Shown here: positions 36,335 to 43,818 of the stretch, in pieces | Layout: each line of letters opens with the position of its first letter | Position numbering within the stretch: the first letter of the stretch is position 1 | Assembly (NCBI RefSeq): GCF_002119765.1 | Contig: NZ_CP021112.1 | Coordinates: forward strand, 4,396,501-4,460,500 | Reading direction: 5' to 3' | DNA from: Pseudorhodoplanes sinuspersici | Lineage (GTDB): Bacteria; Pseudomonadota; Alphaproteobacteria; Rhizobiales; Xanthobacteraceae | DNA length: 64,000 nt | The notes under the pieces: generated by a model | Told to the model about the DNA's origin: nothing | What the model saw: the letters and a program-made list of their open reading frames with translations, nothing else | The model's database searches: none | Made by a program: the position numbers and the translations under genes

Positions 36335-37014
36335 ACTTTACTGCGCAGGTTGAAAGCGGCTCGTTCGGTCGCCGCTCTCCGTCTGGCGATGAAGGGGGCG
36401 ATCTTCTCGCGCATCGCCTCGACCACGGCTTCCGGGGCTGAGCGGGGTGATCCGGCTCGAAACGGCGGCTCAGGATCGTATTCCATCTGTAACTGTATCT
36501 CTTGGGCGGTTTGCTCTCCGAAGAGATCGGCAACAACGGTCAGCGCGAAATCGATTCCAGAGGTGACACCTGCGCCGGTCACACGATTTCGGTCTTTGAC
36601 GACACGCTCAGCGGTTGGGATGGCACCCAGCAAACGAAGCTGATCAATCGAAGACCAATGGCAGGTCGCCCGGTATCCGTTCAACAGACCCGCTGCGGCG
36701 AGGACCAGTGAGCCGGTGCAAACGGATGTTACCAATTGGCAGCTCGGCGCGATGCGGGATAAAAAATTCAAAGTCTCTTTGTCGTCCATCAGGTCGATCT
36801 GGCCCGGTCCTCCCGGAACACAAATGAGATCGAGAGCGGTGCAATCAGCAAATCTCATCGTGGGAAGGATCGACATGCCACGATCGGACGAGACGGGCTC
36901 AATCGTCTTCCAGAGCAGATGAACGCTGGCCCCCGGCACCCGGTAGAACACCTCCGCCGGACCTGTCAGATCGAGTTGCGTCAACTTCGGAAAGAGAACG
37001 AAGCCAATCTGCAT
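36331..37014 (-). CDS. DJ-1/PfpI family protein, isonitrile hydratase-like
   Basis: A 227-aa GATase1-like protein. MQIGFVLFPKLTQLDLTGPAEVF contains the N-terminal strand and the conserved acidic region, and the nucleophile elbow Cys lies in LVTSVCTGSLVLAAAGLL, followed by RATCHW. This arrangement matches isonitrile hydratase (InhA) and the ligand domain of GlxA-type AraC regulators, but no HTH domain follows, so an enzyme is more likely. The substrate is unproven. Confidence 0.87.
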   Translation of the reverse strand: MQIGFVLFPKLTQLDLTGPAEVFYRVPGASVHLLWKTIEPVSSDRGMSILPTMRFADCTALDLICVPGGPGQIDLMDDKETLNFLSRIAPSCQLVTSVCTGSLVLAAAGLLNGYRATCHWSSIDQLRLLGAIPTAERVVKDRNRVTGAGVTSGIDFALTVVADLFGEQTAQEIQLQMEYDPEPPFRAGSPRSAPEAVVEAMREKIAPFIARRRAATERAAFNLRSKV

Positions 37015-37094
37015 TCTTCCAAGCCCCGCTGATGATCCGATCCACTGTAATTCAGTACGGTGCGACCGTTAAGGGGCTGCGAGCTGACCGTCCC

Positions 37095-37130
37095 GCCAAG
37101 TCTTTAGCCAAGTCTCCAGCCAAGTCTCTC
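37095..37130 (+). repeat. Three tandem copies of a 12-bp unit
   Basis: GCCAAGTCTTTA, GCCAAGTCTCCA and GCCAAGTCTCTC stand head to tail in the gap between the PfpI-like gene and a membrane protein gene. They share GCCAAGTCT. This is probably slipped-strand expansion; no function is evident. Confidence 0.7.
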
Positions 37131-37278
37131 TCTTTCTCTTCTCTCCGAAGTCACTGCGCGGACAATGCGGATCCGATATCGCTTGCGTCGGCCGCGCTGA
37201 TGATGAACGTATCCGCCAGATCAAAGCCTTCACATCGCGGCGTTGAACCCTTTTTCGATTCCGGGCGACATTGTCCTC

Positions 37279-38259
37279 ATGAAAATCACACTCGATCTGT
37301 CGAAGTTGCTCGAACAGGGCAAGATCACAGCCGCCGACGCTGAGCGCCTGAAGGCGCTGGCCGCGACCGAAACCGGCAATCTCGGCCTCAATATCCTGAC
37401 CGGCTTCGGCGTCATCGCCGCAAGTGCCGGCGCCGTCGCGGTGATGCTGACGGCGTTCGATTTCACCGCGCAATCGGCGGCGATCATCGGCGGCTGCGTG
37501 TTCGGTCTAGGCCTTCTTCTTCTGCTGGCCCGCGGCGAGATGGTAAGCCTGCTCTCGCAGACGCTGATCCTGATCGGCGCGCTGACCGGCGGTGCGGGTT
37601 TACTGATCCTTGAAGATGGTTCGCTGCGCGCTGCGGCTTTCGTCACCGCCGTGCTGGCGGTGACGGCGGTGCTGGCGCGATCCAGTCTGATGGCGGCCTT
37701 GGCGGTGGTGTCGCTCGCCGGCTGTCTCGGTGCGCGGACCGGCTATATCCACGCGATGTATTCGCTGTCGATCCAGGAGCCGCTCGTCACGGTGGTGCTG
37801 TTTTCAGGTCTCGCGTTCGCGCTGTATCTGATCTCGCAGCAGGTGAGGGCCGATTACGAGCGCATCAGCCTCGCGGCAGCGCGCATGTCATTGGTGCTGG
37901 TGAATTTCGGTTTCTGGATCGGCTCGCTCTGGGGCGACCGTCTGCGGCTCTACCGTTACATCGTCTATAACGATCCGAAGGGCGGCCCGGATTTCACCGC
38001 CCATGGCGCGGTTATCCCGCCTTATGTCTTCTCGATCGGCTGGGCGGTGGCGCTGATCGCCGCCGGCGTCTGGGGCGTCAAGTCGGGACGGCGCTGGGTG
38101 GTCAATCTCGCCGCGGTATTCGGCGGCATCCACTTCTATACGCAGTGGTTCGAGCATCTCGGCGCCAATGCCTTCAGCGTGCTGGCGGGCGGCATCCTGC
38201 TGATCGTGATTGCCTTCGCGTTGCGAACGCTGAATCGCAAGCCTTCGCCGGCGTCCTGA
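37279..38259 (+). CDS. Polytopic membrane protein, DUF2157-like
   Basis: A 326-aa inner-membrane protein with a short soluble N-terminus (LDLSKLLEQGKITAADAERLKALAA) and about nine or ten hydrophobic helices. The N-terminal helix followed by a membrane bundle resembles DUF2157 proteins, though this is by pattern only. The ATG at 37279 is preferred to an upstream TTG at 37243. Function unknown. Confidence 0.75.
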   Translation: MKITLDLSKLLEQGKITAADAERLKALAATETGNLGLNILTGFGVIAASAGAVAVMLTAFDFTAQSAAIIGGCVFGLGLLLLLARGEMVSLLSQTLILIGALTGGAGLLILEDGSLRAAAFVTAVLAVTAVLARSSLMAALAVVSLAGCLGARTGYIHAMYSLSIQEPLVTVVLFSGLAFALYLISQQVRADYERISLAAARMSLVLVNFGFWIGSLWGDRLRLYRYIVYNDPKGGPDFTAHGAVIPPYVFSIGWAVALIAAGVWGVKSGRRWVVNLAAVFGGIHFYTQWFEHLGANAFSVLAGGILLIVIAFALRTLNRKPSPAS

Positions 38260-38330
38260 TCGCTCTCTTAAGAAATTCGTCGCCGGGGCTCGGTGGGGCG
38301 TCGAACGAGCCCCGGCGACAACGGCCTGGG

Positions 38331-38768
38331 CTACAGACAGGCCGCCTTGACAACTGCCGGCGTGGGCTCTGGTGACGGCAGCCGTACGAGCAGGCTCTTC
38401 AGCCGGTCCTTCATCCCGGTGAGGCCAAAGAGTGAATTTTCAGGGTTTTGGCGCGTGGCATCGCCGGCCCGGTAGAGCACCTGGCCGGCCTCGTTCGTCA
38501 CCACATCGACGCGCGCGCCACCGGTCAGTTCGCCATAGGCAAAGACCGCGGCCGCGCAGGCACGGATGCTCGCGCAGTCTGTTGTATCCAGGTAATGCAA
38601 AATCGCGCCGTCACGCTCGAGATCGGCCATCTCGTCCAGCCGCCGCGCGGCGGCATGCACGACATAGCCGTCAGCCAGGAAGCGACGCACAGTCTCTTTG
38701 CCGGTGCTGGAAGCCGCACCGGTAACGACTGCCACCTTGGAGGGAATCGTGGAAGACTTGGTATTCAT
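38331..38768 (-). pseudogene. Decayed short-chain dehydrogenase/reductase
   Basis: The reading frame of 145 aa begins like an SDR (VAVVTGAASSTGKETVRRFLADGYVVHAAARRLDEM, then GAILHYLDTTDCASI), and VDVVTNEAG stands where LVNNAG is expected. After that the sequence departs; the catalytic Ser and YxxxK are absent, and normal SDRs are about 250 aa. It is divergent from a TetR regulator, as an intact SDR would be. A truncated remnant is the simplest reading; a small protein reusing the nucleotide-binding half cannot be excluded. Confidence 0.7.
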
Positions 38769-38813
38769 GGTGGCTCCTGATCGGCCCCCCGGCCCATCGG
38801 ATCGCGTTACAGA

Positions 38814-38846
38814 TTGACAGAATAGCGAAAAATGTTACATTGTCAA
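38814..38846 (+). promoter_or_regulatory. Promoter/operator dyad of the TetR gene
   Basis: TTGACA (38814-38819) and TGTCAA (38841-38846) form an inverted repeat across 21 bases in the 80-base gap between the SDR remnant and tetR. TTGACA also serves as a -35 with a -10-like TACATT at 38836-38841 (16-base spacer). Transcription would begin close to the ATG at 38849, suggesting a leaderless transcript and autoregulation. Confidence 0.6.
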
Positions 38847-38848
38847 CC

Positions 38849-39397
38849 ATGTCAGACATAACTGTCGCTACATCACGGGATCGTGAAGACGAGCGCCGCG
38901 ACGCCATCATGGCCGGCGCCCACGCCTGTTTTCTGCAATACGGCTTTGCCAAGACCTCGCTGGATGACATCGCCCAGCGCGCTGGTATCTCGCGGCCGCT
39001 GATCTACCGGAAGTTCAAGAACAAGGAGGCCATCCTCGCCGCCCTCTACGACTTCAAGCTCAACGCTCTTTACCCGCAGGTGGAGGCGGTGCTGGCAAAG
39101 CGGGGCAGTGACAAGCGCGAGACGCTGCTGCGGATGTGGGAGGTGCTGCTGCTCGATGCCTGGGCGGAGCTGATCCAGATCCCGATGGTGTCGGAGCTGT
39201 TCGATGCCTGTTCGCGCCACGTGCCTGAACTTGAAAAGAAGCATGAGTTGCGGCGGATCGAATATGCGCAGGCCGTGCTCGGCTCGCATGACCTCGCCGA
39301 GGTGTTCGTGCTGGCCACCAAAGGGCTGACCAAGGATCTGCCGAGCGAAGCGGTGCTGCGCCGCCGGCTGATGATCCTGATCGACCGGTTCGTCTGA
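38849..39397 (+). CDS. TetR-family transcriptional regulator
   Basis: A 182-aa regulator. The N-terminal HTH is typical: RRDAIMAGAHACFLQYGFAKTSLDDIAQRAGISRPLIYRKFKNKEAILAALYD. The C-terminal ligand domain is helical and family-specific. The ATG at 38849 is chosen over a TTG nine bases earlier that lies inside the operator dyad. Its divergent neighbour is a decayed SDR, so its former target may be lost. Confidence 0.92.
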   Translation: MSDITVATSRDREDERRDAIMAGAHACFLQYGFAKTSLDDIAQRAGISRPLIYRKFKNKEAILAALYDFKLNALYPQVEAVLAKRGSDKRETLLRMWEVLLLDAWAELIQIPMVSELFDACSRHVPELEKKHELRRIEYAQAVLGSHDLAEVFVLATKGLTKDLPSEAVLRRRLMILIDRFV

Positions 39398-39416
39398 TCT
39401 GCAAACACTCTTTGCC

Positions 39417-39514
39417 GTCATTCCGGGGCGCGGGCCTTCAGCCCGCGAACCCGGAATCCAGTCAGACACTCCTGGATTCCGGGCTCGCTTGCCGCGCAAG
39501 CGCCCCGGAATGAC
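39417..39514. repeat. Dispersed palindromic repeat upstream of pccB
   Basis: The ends are GTCATTCCGGGGCG and CGCCCCGGAATGAC (14-bp inverted repeat over 98 bases), with an inner GCGGGCCTTCAGCCCGC hairpin and GGAATCCAG/CTGGATTCC arms. This is a well-known pattern in Hyphomicrobiales genomes. It lies between tetR and pccB and could give the convergent-looking boundary some hairpin function. Confidence 0.85.
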
Positions 39515-39623
39515 ACCCAATGGGAGAGGTGAACAAGAGCGCCGCTCGTGACGCCGAATCCTGCCTCGTGCTATGGCCAAAGGAAGCCGAATTCGAGCGC
39601 GCAGGGCAAAGGGCGGCAAGGGC

Positions 39624-41150
39624 ATGAAAGACATCATCGAAAAACTCGATCTCCGCCGGGACAACGCCAAGCTCGGCGGCGGCAAGGCCCGCATCGAAGC
39701 GCAGCACAAGCGCGGCAAACTCACGGCCAGAGAGCGCATCGAACTCCTCCTCGACAAGGGCTCGTTCGAGGAATTCGACATGTTCGTCGAACACCGCTCG
39801 AACGAATTCGGCATGGAGAAGCAGAAGATCCCCGGCGACGGCGTCGTTACCGGCTGGGGCACGGTCAATGGCCGCACCGTCTTCCTGTTCTCCAAGGACT
39901 TCACCGTGTTCGGCGGTTCGCTCTCCGAAGCGCACGCCCAGAAAATCATCAAGGTGCAGGATATGGCGCTGAAGGCGCGGGCGCCGATCATCGGCCTGTT
40001 CGATGCCGGCGGCGCGCGCATCCAGGAAGGCGTCGCAGCTCTCGGCGGCTATGGCGAAGTGTTCAAGCGCAACGTGATCTCGTCCGGCGTCATCCCGCAG
40101 ATCAGCGTCATCATGGGACCGTGCGCGGGCGGCGATGTCTATTCGCCGGCGATGACCGATTTCATCTTCATGGTGCGCGACACGAGCTACATGTTCGTCA
40201 CCGGCCCCGACGTGGTGAAGACCGTCACCAATGAAGTGGTGACAGCGGAAGAACTCGGCGGCGCCTCGGTGCATACGACCAAAAGTTCGGTGGCCGACGG
40301 TGCGTTCGAGAACGATGTCGAGTGCCTTCTTCAGATGCGCCGGCTGATCGACTTTCTCCCCGCGAGTTTCGATGCCGGCGTGCCGCAATGGCCGACGCTC
40401 GACGATCCCGACCGCATTGACAATTCACTCGATACGCTGATCCCCGACAATCCGAACAAGCCCTACGACATGAAGGAGCTGATCCTGAAGGTCGTGGACG
40501 AGGGCGACTTTTTCGAAATCTCGCCGAGCTTCGCCAAGAACATCGTCACCGGCTTCGGCCGCGTGGCCGGCCGCAGCGTCGGCTTTGTCGCCAACCAGCC
40601 GATGGTGCTGGCCGGCGTGCTCGACTCAGATGCCTCGCGCAAGGCCGCGCGCTTCGTGCGCTTCTGCGATGCCTTCAACATCCCGATCGTCACCTTCGTC
40701 GATGTGCCGGGTTTCCTGCCGGGCACGGCGCAGGAATATGGCGGGCTGATCAAGCATGGCGCCAAGCTGCTCTTCGCCTATTCGCAGGCGACGGTGCCGC
40801 TGGTCACCGTCATCACGCGAAAAGCCTTCGGCGGCGCCTATGACGTGATGGCGTCTAAGCATGTCGGCGGCGATCTCAACTATGCCTGGCCGACCGCGCA
40901 GATCGCGGTGATGGGCGCAAAGGGCGCGGTGGAGATCATCTTCCGCGGCGGCGATGCCGACACCATCGCCGCGCGCACCAAGGAATATGAAGAGCGTTTC
41001 CTGTCACCCTTCGTCGCCGCCGAGCGCGGCTATATCGACGACGTGATCATGCCCCACTCGACACGCAAGCGCATCGCGAGAGCGCTGGCGATGTTGCGGA
41101 CGAAGAAGGTCGAGATGCCGCCGAAGAAGCACGATAACTTGCCGTTGTAG
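39624..41150 (+). CDS. pccB: Propionyl-CoA carboxylase beta subunit (carboxyltransferase)
   Basis: A 508-aa carboxyltransferase that moves carboxyl from biotin to propionyl-CoA, giving methylmalonyl-CoA. The N-terminal half shows [38 protein letters not shown] and [24 protein letters not shown]; the C-terminal half shows [24 protein letters not shown] and [18 protein letters not shown]. It starts at ATG 39624 ([12 protein letters not shown]); an upstream basic extension from 39573 is not family-like. The alpha subunit gene is 18.6 kb away at 59728. A degenerate copy of its 3' end lies at 41478-41627. Confidence 0.95.
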   Translation: MKDIIEKLDLRRDNAKLGGGKARIEAQHKRGKLTARERIELLLDKGSFEEFDMFVEHRSNEFGMEKQKIPGDGVVTGWGTVNGRTVFLFSKDFTVFGGSLSEAHAQKIIKVQDMALKARAPIIGLFDAGGARIQEGVAALGGYGEVFKRNVISSGVIPQISVIMGPCAGGDVYSPAMTDFIFMVRDTSYMFVTGPDVVKTVTNEVVTAEELGGASVHTTKSSVADGAFENDVECLLQMRRLIDFLPASFDAGVPQWPTLDDPDRIDNSLDTLIPDNPNKPYDMKELILKVVDEGDFFEISPSFAKNIVTGFGRVAGRSVGFVANQPMVLAGVLDSDASRKAARFVRFCDAFNIPIVTFVDVPGFLPGTAQEYGGLIKHGAKLLFAYSQATVPLVTVITRKAFGGAYDVMASKHVGGDLNYAWPTAQIAVMGAKGAVEIIFRGGDADTIAARTKEYEERFLSPFVAAERGYIDDVIMPHSTRKRIARALAMLRTKKVEMPPKKHDNLPL

Positions 41151-41182
41151 CAAGATTGCGGATGTGATCCGCGGGGGGAGAC

Positions 41183-41473
41183 ATGGATTGGCTTGTCGTA
41201 GCAGGCGTAGTTAGTCTTGGATTTTTAGTTGGACTTCTTGTCGGCTGGTACGTGAACGAGGATCAGCCATTTACGGCAACAGGGCTTGTTGCGTCGATAA
41301 CGATCTTATCCGGAGCAGGGGTATTGGGGGTATTTCATATGATTGCTCCGACCGGGCCAACGCGAGAGTTTTGGCTTTATCCCATTGCGGTATTGTTGGG
41401 GGTTCTGATCGCGCCTCCATTGAGTAAGCTTTACGATCGATTGTATGTCGAAGACAGCAAGATCAAGCGATAA
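41183..41473 (+). CDS. Small membrane protein, three helices, unknown
   Basis: A 96-aa protein with three hydrophobic segments (LVVAGVVSLGFLVGLLVGWYV, VASITILSGAGVLGVFHMIA, FWLYPIAVLLGVLIAPPL). GGGGGGAG precedes the ATG. Base composition and codons are more AT-rich than in pccB, which fits acquired DNA. It lies between pccB and a degenerate repeat of the pccB 3' end. I do not recognise the family. Confidence 0.65.
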   Translation: MDWLVVAGVVSLGFLVGLLVGWYVNEDQPFTATGLVASITILSGAGVLGVFHMIAPTGPTREFWLYPIAVLLGVLIAPPLSKLYDRLYVEDSKIKR

Positions 41474-41477
41474 GAGA

Positions 41478-41627
41478 TTTTCACCTTCGTCGCCGATACG
41501 GCCTGCTCAACGAGCCTGATTTTGTCTGCACTCGACGAGGAAGCGCATCGTCCGTGCTCTGGCCATGCAGCGGACCAAGCAGGTCGAGATGCCGCCGAAG
41601 AAGCGCGTGAATTTTGCCGTTGTGAGG
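41478..41627 (+). pseudogene. Degenerate second copy of the pccB 3' end
   Basis: From about 41529 the DNA parallels the last 99 bases of pccB: CACTCGACGAGGAAGCGCAT against CACTCGACACGCAAGCGCAT, then GGTCGAGATGCCGCCGAAGA identical in both. It translates as KRIVRALAMQRTKQVEMPPKK against Pcc[22 protein letters not shown]. Weaker similarity (CACCTTCGTCGCCG) extends left to about 41478 with small deletions. An extra T near 41613 breaks the frame before the TGA. This looks like a leftover 3' end from integration or from recombination with a divergent pccB. Confidence 0.75.
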
Positions 41628-41640
41628 GGAAGGTGCTCTT

Positions 41641-42507
41641 GTGCCCATCGATTTGCATCATCGATTGTCGGAGTTTTCTTACGGATACGGAGTAACGCGT
41701 GAGATTGAGCGTTATTTGGCCGCAGTCGGGATTGAGGCGACACCGTTTCTACCCAGCCTGTTGCACGAGGCAAAACTTGGATTTGACGTGGCATTCGATA
41801 GGCCTGGCAAACCGCTGCTGTTGCAATTTAAGCTTGGAGAGGTGGTGAAGCGCTTCAAGAGCAAAAGCGGCAAAGCGGCACCAACTCTTCAAAGACCATT
41901 TTGGCGCTTTCGGGTAGATACCGCTGAGCCGGACGGACAGTACGACGTATTGTTGAAGGCTGAAAAGGCCGGTGCGGAGGTATATTACGCCGCACCGCGT
42001 TTCACAGATTGGGACGCATATGCCAGCCATTTCCAAAAGGGGAAGGTTCTTGATCGATCTTTGCTGATGAGGCCTTCAGAAATTGAACAAAAGCTAATTA
42101 GGCAGGGCGAGCCCGATGGATCACATCTTGTGGTCTACGATCGTTCCTCAGTCCACGTATATTCGGACGGCGATGAGGTTGAGGAAGTCGATCCAGAGGA
42201 ATTGGCAGAGAAGATACGAGCCGATCTGCTTCAGCAAAGGGAGAGGGCGGACTTGCTACTTCAGCGAGTATACTTGGGTTTAGGGGAATTTAGAAGGGTT
42301 AGGCTTGTGGACGGACATATCGAACAGGCCGCACAAACTTCGCCCGATTTGGCTCGCTCACCGAAGCGGCGCGCGCAGGAGCGTGAACGTCGCCTTGAGT
42401 CGTTTAAAGGGCGCGCCGATCGAGAAGGAGATGCGATTTTCGCGGCTCTGGGTGCGGAAACTTGGTCTATGGGCACGCAGCTGATTTTTGCAGCGTTGAA
42501 AACGTGA
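41641..42507 (+). CDS. Unknown protein with possible PD-(D/E)XK-like core
   Basis: A 288-aa soluble protein starting at GTG 41641, with GAGGGGAAGG as ribosome binding site seven bases upstream. N-terminal LSEFSYGYGVTREIERYL is followed by SLLHEAKLGFDVAFDRPGKPLLLQFKLGE, where Glu, Asp (GFD) and QFK have the spacing of a nuclease-fold core with a QxK variant. The C-terminal half is charged and helical (EKIRADLLQQRERADLLLQRVY; KRRAQERERRLESFKGRADREG). Codons are AT-richer than in neighbours. No family is recognised; the nuclease idea is tentative. Confidence 0.7.
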   Translation: MPIDLHHRLSEFSYGYGVTREIERYLAAVGIEATPFLPSLLHEAKLGFDVAFDRPGKPLLLQFKLGEVVKRFKSKSGKAAPTLQRPFWRFRVDTAEPDGQYDVLLKAEKAGAEVYYAAPRFTDWDAYASHFQKGKVLDRSLLMRPSEIEQKLIRQGEPDGSHLVVYDRSSVHVYSDGDEVEEVDPEELAEKIRADLLQQRERADLLLQRVYLGLGEFRRVRLVDGHIEQAAQTSPDLARSPKRRAQERERRLESFKGRADREGDAIFAALGAETWSMGTQLIFAALKT

Positions 42508-42512
42508 CCAGT

Positions 42513-42586
42513 GTAGCCCGGATGCAGCGAAGCGAAATCCGGGGCATAACAATCCCGCATTTCCGTTGCGCTCCCATGCAGGGTAC
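42513..42586. repeat. Dispersed palindromic repeat (GTAGCCCGG type)
   Basis: The left arm GTAGCCCGGATGCAGCGAAG with AAATCCGGG and the right arm TCCCGCATTT with GCAGGGTAC form an imperfect palindrome of about 74 bases. Elements with the string TAGCCCGGATG-AGCGAAGCG are common in Bradyrhizobium and relatives. It lies between the unknown gene and the 3' end of the toxin gene. Confidence 0.78.
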
Positions 42587-42602
42587 GTTTCCGTCAAAGC
42601 CG

Positions 42603-43004
42603 CTACAGCCCCTTAGCCTTGATCTTCGTTTTCTTCGTCGCTGCGAGCAGTCGCTCGTCAGCGGTAATGAGCGTTGCGGCTTCGCGCTCGGCCAGCGCCA
42701 GATAGAAGCAATCGTAGATCGGATGCCGCAGGTCCGTCGCAAAGGCCAGCGCGGGCGTCATCAAATCCTCGACGGGTAAAAGCCGATGATAGTGCGCAAC
42801 GACGATTTTGAGCGCGTGCTGTGCGTCGGCCGCGTTCATGTCGCCCCGCATCGCGCTTTTCCAGATGGCATTGCCAATCTCGGCGATCACAAGCGAAGGC
42901 GCGATGATGTCGGTGTCGCTGGTGCGAAGCAGTGCGGCCTTGTTTGAATCGGCTTCAGGCAAAACCCATTTTACTGCCACGCTGGCATCGACAATCAGCG
43001 TCAT
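42603..43004 (-). CDS. vapC: PIN-domain toxin (VapC-type)
   Basis: A 133-aa PIN-domain ribonuclease, toxin of a type II toxin-antitoxin pair. The acidic metal-binding residues are in place: Asp6 (LIVDASV), Glu42 (LVIAEIGNAIW), Asp98 (HPIYDCFYLAL) and Asp116 (LITADERLL). Length is normal. Its start overlaps the antitoxin stop by four bases, so the toxin is made only when the antitoxin is translated. Confidence 0.93.
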   Translation of the reverse strand: MTLIVDASVAVKWVLPEADSNKAALLRTSDTDIIAPSLVIAEIGNAIWKSAMRGDMNAADAQHALKIVVAHYHRLLPVEDLMTPALAFATDLRHPIYDCFYLALAEREAATLITADERLLAATKKTKIKAKGL

Positions 43005-43243
43005 CGATACCGTTCGTCATTGTCGCGCCACTCCCTGATATCGGCCGTGGAGTCGCCTGTGACCTTCCCGATCTTTTGACGCAAGCGATCGGCCTCAGCC
43101 CAGGCTTCTTCCTTGCTGGGCTTCGCGGCTGCAGTCAGCGCCTCGCGGGCAATCTCGCTCACCGACTTGCCCTCGGCCTTCGCCTTTTGCTTCAGGCGGT
43201 CGGCGGTCGCCTGATCGACGTTGCGGACCAGAATGTCCACCAT
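43001..43243 (-). CDS. vapB: Ribbon-helix-helix antitoxin (VapB/FitA-type)
   Basis: An 80-aa antitoxin. MVDILVRNVDQATADRLKQKAKAEGKSVSEIAREALTAAA is an RHH DNA-binding domain of the FitA type; the C-terminal SADxLRQKIGK-like helix and charged end would wrap around the PIN toxin. A strong ribosome binding site (AGGAGG) precedes the ATG. It is divergent from the structured RNA element at 43.3 kb. Confidence 0.92.
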   Translation of the reverse strand: MVDILVRNVDQATADRLKQKAKAEGKSVSEIAREALTAAAKPSKEEAWAEADRLRQKIGKVTGDSTADIREWRDNDERYR

Positions 43244-43259
43244 CTCCGCCTCCTGCGGA

Positions 43260-43278
43260 TGATATCAGTCTGATATCA
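43260..43278 (-). promoter_or_regulatory. Perfect palindromic operator of the vapBC pair
   Basis: TGATATCAG-T-CTGATATCA is a perfect 9-bp inverted repeat, 17 bases upstream of the antitoxin ATG. Its position and perfect dyad fit autorepression by the VapB RHH dimer or VapBC complex. A TTGACA on the minus strand (43306-43301) could be the -35; the matching -10 is poor. Confidence 0.82.
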
Positions 43279-43312
43279 AGATGGGGCGGCGCGATCTTTT
43301 TGTCAAACGCTC

Positions 43313-43341
43313 TTGACAATATTCCTATAAGCAAATAATCC
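43313..43341 (+). promoter_or_regulatory. Sigma70-like promoter of structured RNA element A
   Basis: TTGACA (43313-43318), a 17-base spacer and TAATCC (43336-43341). The same -35, the spacer start ATATTCCTATAA and a TAGTCC -10 recur at the same distance before element B (47433-47461). Flanking DNA outside is unrelated, so the promoter is part of the repeated unit. Start is predicted near 43348, at the foot of the first hairpin. It is back to back with the vapBC -35. Confidence 0.7.
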
Positions 43342-43347
43342 TATATC

Positions 43348-43757
43348 CGCTCGCCCCAAGCGAGGGACGTTCTGCAGGACGTTGCTGGATGGGGGTGAGT
43401 GCGGCGCCCGCGGGTGAGGCTCGTCACCTCACACTCGGGCGGTGCCGGGGCTCCGCCCGGGACCACTAAGAGTCCCTGCCAGGAGCTGGCTGACACGGGC
43501 CTCGTTTCGATACGAGGTCCGCGCGAAGCGCGGCCCGGCACTGGTTAAACGTCGCGGTGGAGCGCTGGAAGGCGGGGTGTCCCGATCGCAAGGGACGCCG
43601 ACGCCAAGGCGCATTGGACGCCGCGCAAGCGGTGGAGGATGCGTCGCGGCGTAGTGAAAAGGAACAGCGCCTTCCGGCGCTCCACTCCCTCGCACATCAC
43701 ACGCACCGGGTGTTTCCGGTGCGTGCCAAGACGCATGCCGGGTGTTCCCGGCATGCG
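43348..43757 (+). ncRNA. Repeated structured RNA, element A
   Basis: A 575-base gap without a gene folds into an ordered set of helices also present at 47468. These are CTCGC/GCGAG (43350-43364); ACGT/ACGT (43367-43382); GAGTG/CACTC enclosing TGAGG/CCTCA (43397-43436); a long-range GTGCCGGG/CCCGGCAC (43442-43449 with 43534-43541) enclosing CCAG-GAG-CTGG and CTGACACG; and a 17-bp helix 43558-43574 with 43668-43684 enclosing GTCCC-GATCGCAA-GGGAC. Two further strong hairpins end at 43724 and 43757. Against element B, several pairs change on both sides while loops are kept. Orphan relatives of HNH-associated (HEARO/omega) RNAs are one possible identity, unproven. Confidence 0.72.
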
Positions 43758-43818
43758 ACGCACAAGCACGCGCAAAAGAGGCAAGCGCAGGATGTTGAGC
43801 GACGTGAGCCCTGATGGG

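Noticed and set aside
37095-37130. CRISPR-like short repeats
   Set aside because: The three 12-bp units are directly adjacent without spacers and there are no cas genes.
43442-43541. RNase P RNA or tmRNA as identity of the structured elements
   Set aside because: The expected universal motifs (such as GAAA-rich P-conserved regions or an Ala-tRNA-like end and tag reading frame) are not present, and those RNAs are single-copy.
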